Below are positions 1 to 12,200 of a DNA stretch of 64,000 nucleotides, piece after piece. The position numbers and the translations under genes are program-made. Source of the DNA: Climacteris rufus (lineage: Eukaryota; Chordata; Aves; Passeriformes; Climacteridae). The stretch spans positions 2,488,690 through 2,552,689 of the forward strand of contig VZRZ01000996.1 in assembly GCA_013398175.1 (NCBI GenBank), in the 5' to 3' direction. Within the stretch, counting starts at the first letter, position 1. The number at the start of each line of letters is the position of its first letter. Under the pieces are notes generated by a model. The model saw only the letters and a list, made by a program, of their open reading frames with translations. It was not told the DNA's origin and ran no database searches.

Positions 1-135
1 GAGCGCGGCGGGGCAGCTCCGGCCGCAGCCCCAGCGCCGCCGGGCCGGGCTGGGCTGCGCTGGGCTGGGCTGGGCTGGGGGGCGGCTGCCGGCACCTGCA
101 CGGCCAACTCTGCGCTCCGGCACCGGGGAAAGGCA
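1..135 (+). promoter_or_regulatory. SLC18B1: CpG/GC-rich 5' end of SLC18B1 (promoter, exon 1 or start of intron 1)
   Basis: The first ~135 bases are very GC- and CpG-rich and then switch abruptly to AT-rich intronic sequence. A (GGGCT)n run at about 46-77 contains at least four closely spaced GGG tracts, so it could form a G-quadruplex. No ATG occurs before the exon at 271, so the SLC18B1 start codon must lie upstream of the window. GT dinucleotides before 190 are few and none is a strong donor, so the exon 1 donor is probably also upstream. Most likely this is the downstream part of a CpG-island promoter. The exact role is inferred. Confidence 0.5.
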
Positions 136-270
136 GCACGGCTTGACTAAGTTCTCTGAGCCGGGAGGCTGGGAGTTGTGTGTGGGTTTTAATTTTTCAG
201 CCTGATTTGTAAATTGTTCCCCTCTATCAGTTTATAATACGTTGCTGTTGTTTTTATTTTGTACTTTTAG

Positions 271-3200
271 ACGATGGTGTGTCCGAAGCAGTTGGTGAGG
301 GATCAAGACGGCTTACCAGAGAACAGCTTTATATAATGGTTGCGACAGCTTCTATAAACTTCAGTTCAATGATTTGCTACTCAATCCTGGGACCCTTTTT
401 CCCTTCAGAGGTAAACAAACAATGTAGTCAGCTACCCTTTACATTACTTTTTTTGCATGTCGAAACTTTTAGAAATATCTTGAACTCCATGGGATGTTTA
501 TGGTTGCCTGTAAGCTCCAAGTGAACACTTTCCAGTTGTGGGAATTCAGGGACAGCCTGATACTGTTGTAGATAGAGTGCATAAAATGGTGACCTGGATC
601 TTGTCCATGGACTAATCTTCCCTGTGGCTGCAGAGGAAACAGCAAACTAATGAGTCAAGATAGAAGTCGAAGTGGATTCTTGGAGGAGTGAAATAGTTTT
701 TTGCTCAGTGTTGCATAGTAGTTTTATAGAGCTGAGATTAAACTCTGCCAATGTCCTGACTGGCATTTCAGTGCCCTAGTCACTCAATGACTTTATTTAT
801 AGCTACCTCTGTTAACTCATGCTGGGCCATCATTAACTGTTCTATCTTCCTGAGCTAGCAACTCTAGGGGAAAAAAAATTAAAATCCCTGTCTATGTTGA
901 GTGAATACAATGTTTAAATATAGGTTGAAAAAAATGGTCACAATGCCTTTGCAGCAGAAATCCATTTCTCTCATGACCAAATTGTTCCCAAGTATTTACA
1001 AAGAAATATTTTTACCTAAATATTCTTATGTATTGCTTGTGCCCAAATAAAAACATTTTGCCAGCTAAATAAGTAAAAAAATTGTCTGGGGCTTGTTATG
1101 GGGAGGCATGTTACAGTGAAGATAACAGATATCTCCATTTACTGCCCTCTCCCCTTGCAAGGGATCAAAGTTTTGTAGCCAGTGCCATTGTACACCAATA
1201 TTGAAGCCACTTTGCAAAGTCTGTTTGCTGCCACCTGTTCAGCAAATAACACAATGTCTCCATTCACTGACAAATTAGCTATTATTTTGCCTTCATTATA
1301 CATTACAAGTACAACATCTTTAGATTGTTTTGTTATCTTATGAGCCCCTACTACCTTTGAGAAAGGAAATTTCTTTCTAACTGCATTAATAGACAATTAA
1401 AAAGATTTAAATATACCAGGCATAAATGTTACTCACCTCAAAAATTTGCCTATATCTTTACATGGTTGTGATCTCTTTTGCAGGCAGAAAAGAAAGGTGC
1501 CAGTAACACCATTGTTGGCCTAATTTTTGGATGTTTTGCTTTGTTCAATTTCTTGTCTTCTCTAATATTGGGAAATTATGTAAGTATAATTGGAGCTGTA
1601 ACTTATTTCTGTGCTGACAGGAGTTGGTACATGAAGACAGTTCTGTAAGGCTGAGAAAAGAGATGTCTCTTCAGTAGTGCTCCTGCAAGTTTGTGTCTGC
1701 AGTAACTGGAGTCTGACCAGTCAGTTTGAATCTGATCTGAGTCTTGTCAGTACTCTTTTGTAGCTCTTGAGGGTAGTGTAGGGCAATGGACAAGTAACTG
1801 TTTTGTTTCTCTGGTTAACTGTTCTGTTGCTTTAGAGTAATCTGCTGATCAGTTATGCTTTCTATTACCTCCTTTCTCCTGCCCCCCATTTTATTTGTTG
1901 CACTTACTTGTATATTCTGTTTGCCTTTGGTGACATTCTTAAGGTGTTTTGTTTTTGTTTTGTTTTGTTTTTTTCTTTAGTTAGCTGCACCTCTTCTTCT
2001 TTTCTGGTATGTTGTCTTTTTTTTTAACATTTCCTCCTATTATGATTCTCTGCTGCTTAACTCAGTTTCCACTTCATTATACAGTAATATGAGATAAATG
2101 TATCCAGTTCTTGCAACTTAACTTTTCCCACAGGTTCAGGATTTTTCTCACGTTGGAGAAATCACAAATAAAATATACACCTGTTTGTTTGTTTGTTTGT
2201 TTATGTGCTGGAGCACTACTGTCTGTGCATTACTGTCTAGGGTTGCTCAGGATTACTCCCTAAATTGGGGCTGCTACAGAGTCAAAATCGTCTCTGCCTT
2301 TGGCTGGGCAGCCTCTTTGGTGACCCTATGGTGAATGCTTTTCTCTGGTGCTGAGGTGGCTCATAAAGTGTCACACAAGTGCCATTACTAAGTCCCAAGT
2401 TTGGATGCCTGTAATGGCATTCAACTGTGGCACAACCTCCCCCAAGTACTTTACAAGGGAGAGGGTGAGTGTGCCATCCTCACTGCAGACAGCTGAAGTG
2501 AGCATCAATAGACATGGACAGTACAGCAACCAGAGATCCTGAGGGTTTCTGAAATTCAGCAAAATATAGGCCTTAGTAATAATGCTGAAAGGTAGAGACT
2601 TTGTCCAGGCCTGAATAAAAAAGGAGCCTGAAATACCTTCTGTCCTTAGGGGAAGTTGCAGCATGGACTTATAAGCTCAAATGTACTTTGTTACAGGATT
2701 GAGTTTGCTTTATGGCATGCCTCCTGTCATCCTTCACTCTGGTGACAGAGTCTGAAATGAAGAAAGGTGGGGTCCTTTCCTGGTAATGAATGGGGAAGAC
2801 TGAAACTACCATGCTTCCCATGCCAAAGCTTTGTGCTATTGAAGGTTGTGATAAATTTGCTTAAAAATCAGCTTCCATTGACTCTCGCTAGCCAGATATG
2901 TGACATGTAATGCTGGCCTTGCATCAGTGATGGTGCTGGAGGGGAAGGTTTGGAAACAAACTTTCTGCTTCTTTATAATGAGGAATGCTGCTGTAACCTG
3001 CTGCTCTGCAGAAGCTGCAGCATGCTGCTGTGAAATAGTTAACTGCAGCATTGTCTTAACCATTCTGAAAACTGGGTTAAGTCACTTAACCATTCAGAGT
3101 ATTTTTAGGTTCAGTCTTGAAAGAAGGTACACCAGCAGGAGCAGTTTCCAGATCTGTCAGCTACAAGTGCTATAAAGTTCCCATAATGTTTTGATTTCTC

Positions 3201-6200
3201 AGCAGTAACTTGCATTGAAAATTTTTGATCTTTCCTTGAAATACTAACATGTAAAAATGGTATTTAATTTACAGCTTTCACAGATTGGAGCAAAATTCAT
3301 GTTTGTGGCAGGGATGTTTGTTTCAGGATGTGTGACCATTCTGTTTGGGTAAGTAATTTCTGTTGCTTGGTTTTGTTGCATTTGTCTTCTGTAGTTTTCA
3401 TCCAGATGAAAAGATGGAGACAAAACAAAACTAGAAATTCTTGGGCATCTTTTGTGTGTTGGTTAGGTCATCTAAATTTTTGCATCTTTACTTTTTAGCT
3501 ATCCCTTGTAAAGCAGAATGAACACTTCTCCCTTTCACTACGTTTCAGAGTCTGTTTACTACTTTGGAAGCAGAGGAGGAAGGTTCTGTGTATTTAAATG
3601 ACTACTCTAGTTCATGAACAGCAAGAAGCCTGTCAAAGTGCAGCAATAAGGGAATGCTTTCCGCATGATGTTTTCTTTTCCTAAAAATATTGGGTGTAAA
3701 TGGGAGGCGTTGTCTGTCAGGTGAAGAGGCTAAGTCACTCATTTTAGAAAAATAAATGCTTTATGAACAATGAAGGAATCTCTTACTAGTTAGTTCAAAC
3801 ACATGGCATCAGACTCCTTGCACAGGTGCTTGGAAAAGCTATGATATACAACAAAGGCATGGGAGTTTTTCACAGGTTGGGATTTTCATGCTCTTTCTAC
3901 TGCCAAACAAAAGGGAAAAGGAGAAAGCTGCCAGAAATAGTTTGGTAGAGATTGAATTATTTCACTGATGTGGTTCAAAGGTATGTGGTAATAGAAAGCA
4001 TTGAGTGTCTTGTAACTGTGTCCTTTAATGAGTAAGAAATTATGCCCCAGGGCCTTTAGTAGATGGCTTCTTCCATCCTGAGAGAGCTCCAATTTACTGT
4101 TGGGATTTTTCTTTTCCAGAATGCTGGACAAGGTGCCAAGTGGACCAATGTTCATTGGTTTGTGCTTTTTAGTAAGAGCAATGGATGCAATAAGTTTTGC
4201 AGCAGCAATTACCGCATCGTTTTCAATCCTTGCAAAGGCATTTCCCACTAATATAGCTACTGTCCTGGTAAGTTCAAAAAGCAGTGTTACAGCTGAGTAC
4301 CAGCAATATGATAAATTGCCAGAAGGCAGCCTAAAACCAGGAGGAGAAAATCTGTTGTCTCATATGCAGGGTTATTTGAAATCATCACGTAATGTTTGTT
4401 TGTAATCTAGAATCACAATCCTAGAACAAATTTAGACCTTAGCATAACTCCAATCAGATGTAAATTAGGCAGTATATATTAGTTGCTTGTGCTTTGAAGA
4501 CAGCTGACCATTAATGGCAGAAGTTAACTCTTCAGTGGAAATCAGACTATTAAAATACTAATACAGCTCTTTGTCATGGCTGTCACACCAATAACTGTGG
4601 AATTCCTTTTGCTATCCCACCTTGTGAAGGTCACTACTAGCTCTTGTCCTAGCAATGCAGTGTCTTACTTTTCACTAGCTGGCTATGTTGCGCTGCTCCT
4701 GAGACACATGGCTTGCTTTTCATCATTGCACTGTATATTCTCAACATACTGACTTCCTTTCTGCTTGCTTTTTCATCCTTTAGGGCAGCCTTGAAATTTT
4801 TACAGGACTTGGACTGGTGCTGGGCCCACCTTTAGGTGGCTTTTTATATCAATCATTTGGTTATGAGGTCCCTTTCATTACACTGGGATGCATAGTGTTG
4901 GTTTTGGTGCCTATGAATATGTGCATATTGCCAAAATATGGTAAGCATCCTTCTGCCTGCCTCCTTCATTCACCTTAACTTCTTGTGTATTTAAGTGTCT
5001 TTAAAAAAGTATCAGCTTCTGGAATCTGATCCAAGTCAGAGGACAAACTCCAGTTGAATTAGTTGTTCATCTTGATCAGACCCATGTTTTAATGATAACC
5101 CAAATTCATGTGTGCAGATGGCCTGGGTGAATCTAACTCCTCATGCCCATTTCTGCAAACACTAGGAATTCTGTTGGGAAATGAACTGAGATATACTTTT
5201 GTTTTCTTTTGGTTTCTTAGCTTCAGGGCTTGTAAAGGACCATTTGTGTGTGCTTCATAAAGGTTTGTCATTGCAACTAGTTGAGAAAAAGCTGGAGACA
5301 GATTTTGCCTAAAACATGAGAACTCAACATGTTTGCGGAGTTAACAGTGAAGGGGAAAACTAATTACAGGGAGAAAAACAAGCATTTATTTGTACTGAAC
5401 AATGCAGAATCTGATTAACATGAAAGAATGTTAAAGTTAATAAGTGAGGGGTTTAATGAAGTGCTGGAGGCCATATGAATCTATTAAATTTTAGATGGTC
5501 CTGCTTGGACAGAAAGCTAACTTGAAGATAAGTCCTCACACAAGACCGTAATTGCAAGGTTAGAGTTCTCTTATTCTTTTCTAGAGAAAAAACACTAGTA
5601 ACTTTAAAAGTCTTCTTTAAAAAATCATTTTTACCCTTTAATATGAAAACCATGGAGAATAACTTCAAGTACATTGGCTTTTAGAAGAAACAGTGATTAA
5701 CCATGTACCTCTACTGATGGCTTTCCCCCGACCACCCAAAGCTCTGAAATTGTCTGGAATCATGATTTTGCTGCCAGTTTGAAACTCTGTTAAATAAATG
5801 TTAACTGTGAGCTGGTGGACACTAATGCTTGAACTTTTAGTTCTATGTACACTTTGAAACCACATTCAAGTATTAAAGGAGAAACAGCATCAGGGAGGGA
5901 GCCTGACTTAGAAGTGCTGTGTCACCATGACATCAGAAAGAAGCTTCCTGGAGTACAAACTGAACATGATGGAGAAACCTAGCTGCCTAAAAGTCAGACA
6001 TATCTCAACTGATAAATAGCAATCTTCTTATCTTACTTTCAAAGCATGTTTCTTTGATTGGATATGAATTGTTCATGTCATGTATGTGTACAAGTTGAGA
6101 CATACCCATGAGAATGTCATTGTAGAACTGCTAGCAGAGAAGTATTGCATGCTTTAGATCTTTTCAAGTTGGGGATTTGCAGTGCTGGAATCTAAATCAT

Positions 6201-9200
6201 GTACTTTTCTTCTTCACCTATGAAATTTTGGGTTTTACTATAAAAATAGTATAGTGCTTAATGATCTACTACTGACTTTCATTTGTTACGTAACAGGAGT
6301 AATAGGACTAGAAAAAGGGAAATAATGATTTCTTTTCCAAAGTGAGAAGATCAGTCATGAGCTTATGCTGCTGAAAATAATGCAGTCATCCCCTGCTTTT
6401 CTATTGAAACAGATTCGACTCCTAGCAAGGAATCTTTTTGGAAGCTCATTCTTCTGCCAAAAGTCTTAATACTCTGTCTCACTATATTTTCTCTAAGTGC
6501 ATGCTTGGGTTTTTTGGATCCCACAATGTCTCTATTTATCCTAAAGAAGGTAAGTTCTGCTAATATGCAGTGAAGTCTTGACTTAATAAATAGTGAGTAA
6601 CTGGTTATAGATGTGGTTTAAATATCCTAAACAAAATTGTGCTTTATTCAATTGACACTGTTTTACTTAACTGTTAACTGTAGAATTTCCAAATAACTTG
6701 ATTTCCACAGTACTGACAAGTTAATTTCCATTAACACCATCTCTTCCTGCTGGGTCTAGGTATTGAGAATGAAGAAATGTAAGGCCTTTAAAAATGGGCT
6801 TTTTCCACTTAAATGTCTTTCAGCAGCAAAGTACTGTCTCTGAATAGGGCATAGAAGCTGGTTTTGTAAACAATGGACTTTTTCTTCCTTTCTGAAATAA
6901 AATTCTTGAAAACTGCCACGGTCAGTGGCAGTGTTACATGTCTTGATGTGCACTTGTTTTCCATGAAGTGGTGTCACAGCTCTGCACTCTCTTACAACAA
7001 TGCTAAAATTAACCTAATTGCAATATGTAGCCTGCCAGCTGACTTCTTCACTCACTTGTTAAAAGGCAAATTGCCATTTTATTTATTTTTAAAATTTATT
7101 TTAATGTTTATTTATTTACTTCCCAGAAGTGTTTAACAGAATGGATTTGAAGTAAGCAGCTTAAAATTCTGTTCCTATGTGAAATTAAGCAGTGCTCCTT
7201 AAGTATTTTATTTATGAATTGTTTTTCCAAGGGATAGTGTTTCATAGGTGGTTGTGCTCCTATTTTTTGTCTGTCTAGTCCAGTATTTAGAGCACTTGCC
7301 CATGGTGGAGGGAACTCCATGCTAACCTCTTTCATCAGTGGAGATATGAACATACATCTTCCATCTCCCAGAAGGCATCTATAATTATCCCACCATAGAA
7401 GCCATGTGCTTCTGTGGCTCTTCTGCTTTCCCTCTGCTCTGTGCTAACAAATTTTGGCCAGAGCTAAACCACGACAACTTGTTATGAAAGGGTTGTAACC
7501 CTCTTGGCAGGTCTTTTAACCACTAAATTAGTTATTATCATGTATTTGCAAATAGCAAGGAAATAGTGAATATTTATGTAGTCTATGCCACATGAAACAT
7601 CTTGAAATACCTTCTAACTGTTAGTTAAGTCACTCATTTGAGAGACTAATATACTTTTTGTTCATTGCACATCTTGTTTCAATACAGAAGTGTGTCTCTG
7701 CATTAGGAAAATGTAGACTTCAGGGTGTTTGCAAAATGCGACTTATTCATCTCATAAAAATCATCCTTTGGTTGAAAAGTTGCAGTTGAGTTTTATAGCA
7801 CTATTTGCTTTTAAGATGTGCTGCTAAACAATGGATGACTACAGTATTTATGCTTTTCTAATGCAAATAAAACAGAAGATTGCAGAGGTAAAGACTAAAT
7901 CCATCTAAATTTTAGTGTCTGAAGTGTCTGTTTCAAGTGTGTCAGATTTTTATGTTAGAATCTAGTGTGCTGGTGTAGGGGACATAGCACAGTGTTTCCT
8001 CCTGCTATTATTTGGGCTTTATATTAGTACAGTTGTGCCAGGTGTTTCCACCACTTCATGCTTAAAAGTGTTGCTGAAAGCAATGAAACTGAAGCTCTAT
8101 TGATGATTTAAAGTACTTGAAAAATCTCTGTATGGTATCAGTAAAATACTTAAAATCTTGCATTTCAGTATTTTGACCTAAAATATAATTCTTGGACTGT
8201 CCTTCATTGAATGTAGCATATATGATTTGTCTTGGTTTTTTGTTTTATTTGTCTTCCTTTCCATAGTTCAAACTCCCAGCTGGTTATGTGGGCTTGGTGT
8301 TCCTTGGTTTGGCAGTCTCATACTCCCTATCTTCTCCCCTCCTTGGGCTCCTAAGTGACAAACTGCCGGTGAGTCCCTGCTGCTTGTGCAGGTTTAGCAA
8401 AGCACTCTGTGCTTTTACTTAAAGGTGAAGGACTTCCCATACTGAAGCAATGGATATAGGACTGGTTCCATAAAGGGATCTGTCTTTCCAGACCTTGCAC
8501 ATGCACCCATTACTGCTATGTGGAAGGTCTCTTTTGCAAGGTCCAGGGTAATTTCAGAATGTCCAAGTCAGTAAAAGACATTGGACAAGCAGTTGAAGTA
8601 TGCTGAGGTTTTCTAATGGACTAAGCACAATCTGTTTCCAGGCAATATGAAATAGAGAGTGGGAAAGTATGTTGCAGTTATCCATGCTTTTGATCACATC
8701 TAATTTGCTTTTGAGAAGATGAGTAAAGATGTTCTGATTAGCTGTATTGACTTCATCTCTTAAAAAGTGTAATATCCAATTAGGTTGCAGATGAGGCTGG
8801 CTATGGTCCTTTAGCTCTTAACAACACCATAGAAAGAGACTGACAGTAATACACCTAATATTGTCTGGTTGACAGCCACCACTAAGTGATGAAGGAAACC
8901 TACGCTTTAAATGCCTGAAGGATGGTGATATTTTTCTGACAGTTTTTTTCCCCAACACAAACTAATAATGCCCTTTGTACATGAGAATTACATAGACTCA
9001 TAGAGTGGCCTGGGTTGGAAGGAGCTTAAAGATCATCATGCAATGCTACATGGTACATTTTTATTAAAGAAGAGTAAGATCTAAAATAGTTTGGTAACAG
9101 AGAAGCACCGTTGCTCAGTATCCAGAAGAAATCTCTGTATTAAGCTGCTGCAGCCAGTGATTGCATTAGTGGTGAGGAAACATGAATTAATTGCTTGTTG

Positions 9201-12200
9201 ATGGTGTTCAGAGCTGGCAGAAAAACACTGAATTCACAGTTTGTCTGTAATGACAACTTCTCTACAGAAGCTGTAGAGATAGAGATTTGAAAGAAGAGTA
9301 TTAGGAAAAACAAAGTAGTTACACTACAAATTCCCACTTTTAAATGGCATACCTTTTCCTTTTCTTACACAGTACATTAGGAAGTGGCTGCTGATATCCG
9401 GAGGCTTAATGACATCAGTGTGTTTTTTCATGCTGGGACCTGCACCTGTACTGCACATTGAAAGGTACACAGCTGCCTCTTCTTTAGCCCCTCGGCTTAT
9501 ATGATGTTTTCAACTGTAGTCATGTATGTCCATAAGTCTGTAATTAGCACCTCTGACCACAAAACAGGGTTTTTTTTAACTTCTACCACTGACCGTGAAA
9601 CACAGTGCTTTTTTAAGATCTAGCATTAGACTATGAAGGTAAAGCAGTGAAAGCATCTGAAAATTGAGATTTTATAGCTTCATAAAATAGATACTTTTAC
9701 TGTGCCCCTGTTAATATGTGTGATGGGAAGAATGTTGCTTTTTATTTGCCTTTTCTCCCAATTTTGTGGCATTTCCAGTTCAGCAAAACAAAGTTCTCAT
9801 TTTGTGTTATTTTTCTTATTTTTCTATTTCTTTGGTGTTTTTAAGCTATGGGATTTATTTGCATGGCTGTGCAGCAGTACTGATTTTACTTCTCTCTGTA
9901 TGTATTTTACTGAGGAAAGTGATAGGTTATAGCTTTGTTTTCAGCAAGCAAACTAAAGACAATGTCCGTTGCACTTGAATGCTGTAATGCCGTATTTCTC
10001 AAGTTAATTCACAGCAAAACGTTATTCTACATTTACAAAACACCTGTACAGTCCTTTTTTCCTAGGTTATATACTCTGTTAAAGATGATGATAGGCTCGT
10101 TAATGTGTAGAACTCATCCTACGTTTCTAATTTTTAAAGATCATAGATTTGAAACTGGTGAGGTGACAGTTTTGAATTGGAGAGAAAAAGAAATCAGTAA
10201 AGTCTTCAACATTCTTTAGTTAAGTCTATTTGGTTGTATTGTATTAGGCTACAAAATTGTAACTTCAAAATCCTTCACTTCTGCAGTAAACCAAGTCTGG
10301 AGCTTGGTCATAGGCATTGCTGAGTTAATCTTATCTGTCTACCTCTTCCATGTATGCTCCTTATAAAATGAACTCCATTTGATAAGAAATATATCATTTG
10401 AACACAGGTTTTTCATATTCTTTTACAAAATCTTTCTTTTAAAGCATAGAACTGTATTTTTCAAGTCTTACTACTGGCTTCAAGACACATAGTTTGCTGG
10501 TCAGTCAGGGAAAGCTGATAGAACAGCCTTCAGTCAAATGGAGTTCTTATTTAGAAAGAGTCTTCAGCAGCTAAGTTCTTTTAAATGCCTCTCTTTCAGT
10601 CAGCTGTGGATGTTTGTGCTCGTGCTGGTTTTGATTGGCTTTTCCCTTGGCATGAGTGCTATCCCAGTGTTTCCAGAGATCCTGCAATGTGCATAGTAAG
10701 TAACTCAGTCCAACCCTTCTTTTACGTTACTGACAGTAGGAAACTGCAACTGTTTTTCAGGGGTCAATATGAAGTGTGCCTTTTTTACCCCATTTTGAGA
10801 CAAAGACAGCTAATAACAATTAAATGCTTTCACTACTCTTTTGTCTTAGTCTTTTCTGACTGAGCACCCCAGTCATTACACTCCCAGTATAACTTAGTAA
10901 ATGTGCACCTCAGTACTATGAAGTCCATCAGACTTTGGGTCTTAGAGTATCAGGTGACCTGTGTGTGATTTCCTATACATAGGATTTATTTCATCTTCTG
11001 AGGACTGTCAATAGGAAGCAGCTTCCACTGGGGTTTTGGACTGTATTAGCTCTTACAGGTGCACCTACAAGAGTCATACTTGCTCAAGGTACAAGGTCTG
11101 TGTTGTGGCTTGCCAGTAACAATCTAGAAGGGTCCTAATTTATTAGTATGTTCCTTTTGGAACAAGGTCTTTCCTTCTTAAAAGCCACATGTCACAGTTT
11201 TACACTTGCCATATGAAACATGGGGAATGACTGTGATGGTATGATCTTACTTGGGAGAAGCCAGAGATGAGGAGTAGCACTGCTGTCCTCCAGAGAGGCA
11301 GCAAAGAAGAAAGGACTGGGTAAACAGACATTCTACTGTGCACTTTTACTTGTTAACTATTTATGTAGTGTTCAAATTAAAAGGAGGGGAAGAAATCTAT
11401 AGGACTTAGACTATAGACTGAAACACAGTATGGATTGTACTACTCTTAACTGGTCTGTCTTTCTGCAGTGAGAATGGATTTGAAGAAGGTCTGAGTCTGC
11501 TGGGACTGGTGTCTGGGCTCTTCAATGCCATGTGGTCCCTTGGGTGGGTGTACCCCTTCTTGTAAGCTGTGAGAGTTCAGCTGTTCCACACTACTGCCAC
11601 ATGGAAATCTGGAAACATTACAACCAGAAGTCTTGCATTGCAGCCATTGTGTTGACCTTGATTGATTCAAAAGTTTCTTGCTTGGCAGGTGCCTGGTGGA
11701 CATGTTAAAACAAAGCTTTTTACCCAACAAAGGGTAAAACTTTGGTTTTGTCAAGGTTCTGAACTTGTCTTCTTTGAAATACATTGTTCTGCCTATCAAA
11801 AAACTGCAGTGATTAAGTGGATGTTTGCTTTCATTTCTGTGTGGTCATTTTTCTTGTCACTAAAACATTTAATGCTCAATACAGAGAGATGTGGACCTTA
11901 ATTTTTTACAAAGCTAAGTCCACCCACATGGAGTGAGCTAGGTGTCTGCTCCTGACTAATTCTGCTTTCCTTTTTCTATTTTCCACATTTCTTCCTTTTT
12001 TTCTGAGCTAGCTTAGGGTAGAATCTTCTTTTTCAGCCACAAAAATTATTTAAAGTCTGTGTTTGTGTAGGTTAGAAGTATGTCTGTATTTATTACTCAG
12101 GGTCATCATCACAGAAGGAGTGAAAGGTGCTACTGGCTGACTGACCCTTCAGAGCTGTCATTCAGTGGGAAGTGACAGAGTGCCCCTATTGACAGCCACT

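Noticed and set aside
274..276. ATG in the first visible SLC18B1 exon as the start codon
   Set aside because: It is out of frame with the transporter and reads into a stop near 350; the true start is upstream of the window.
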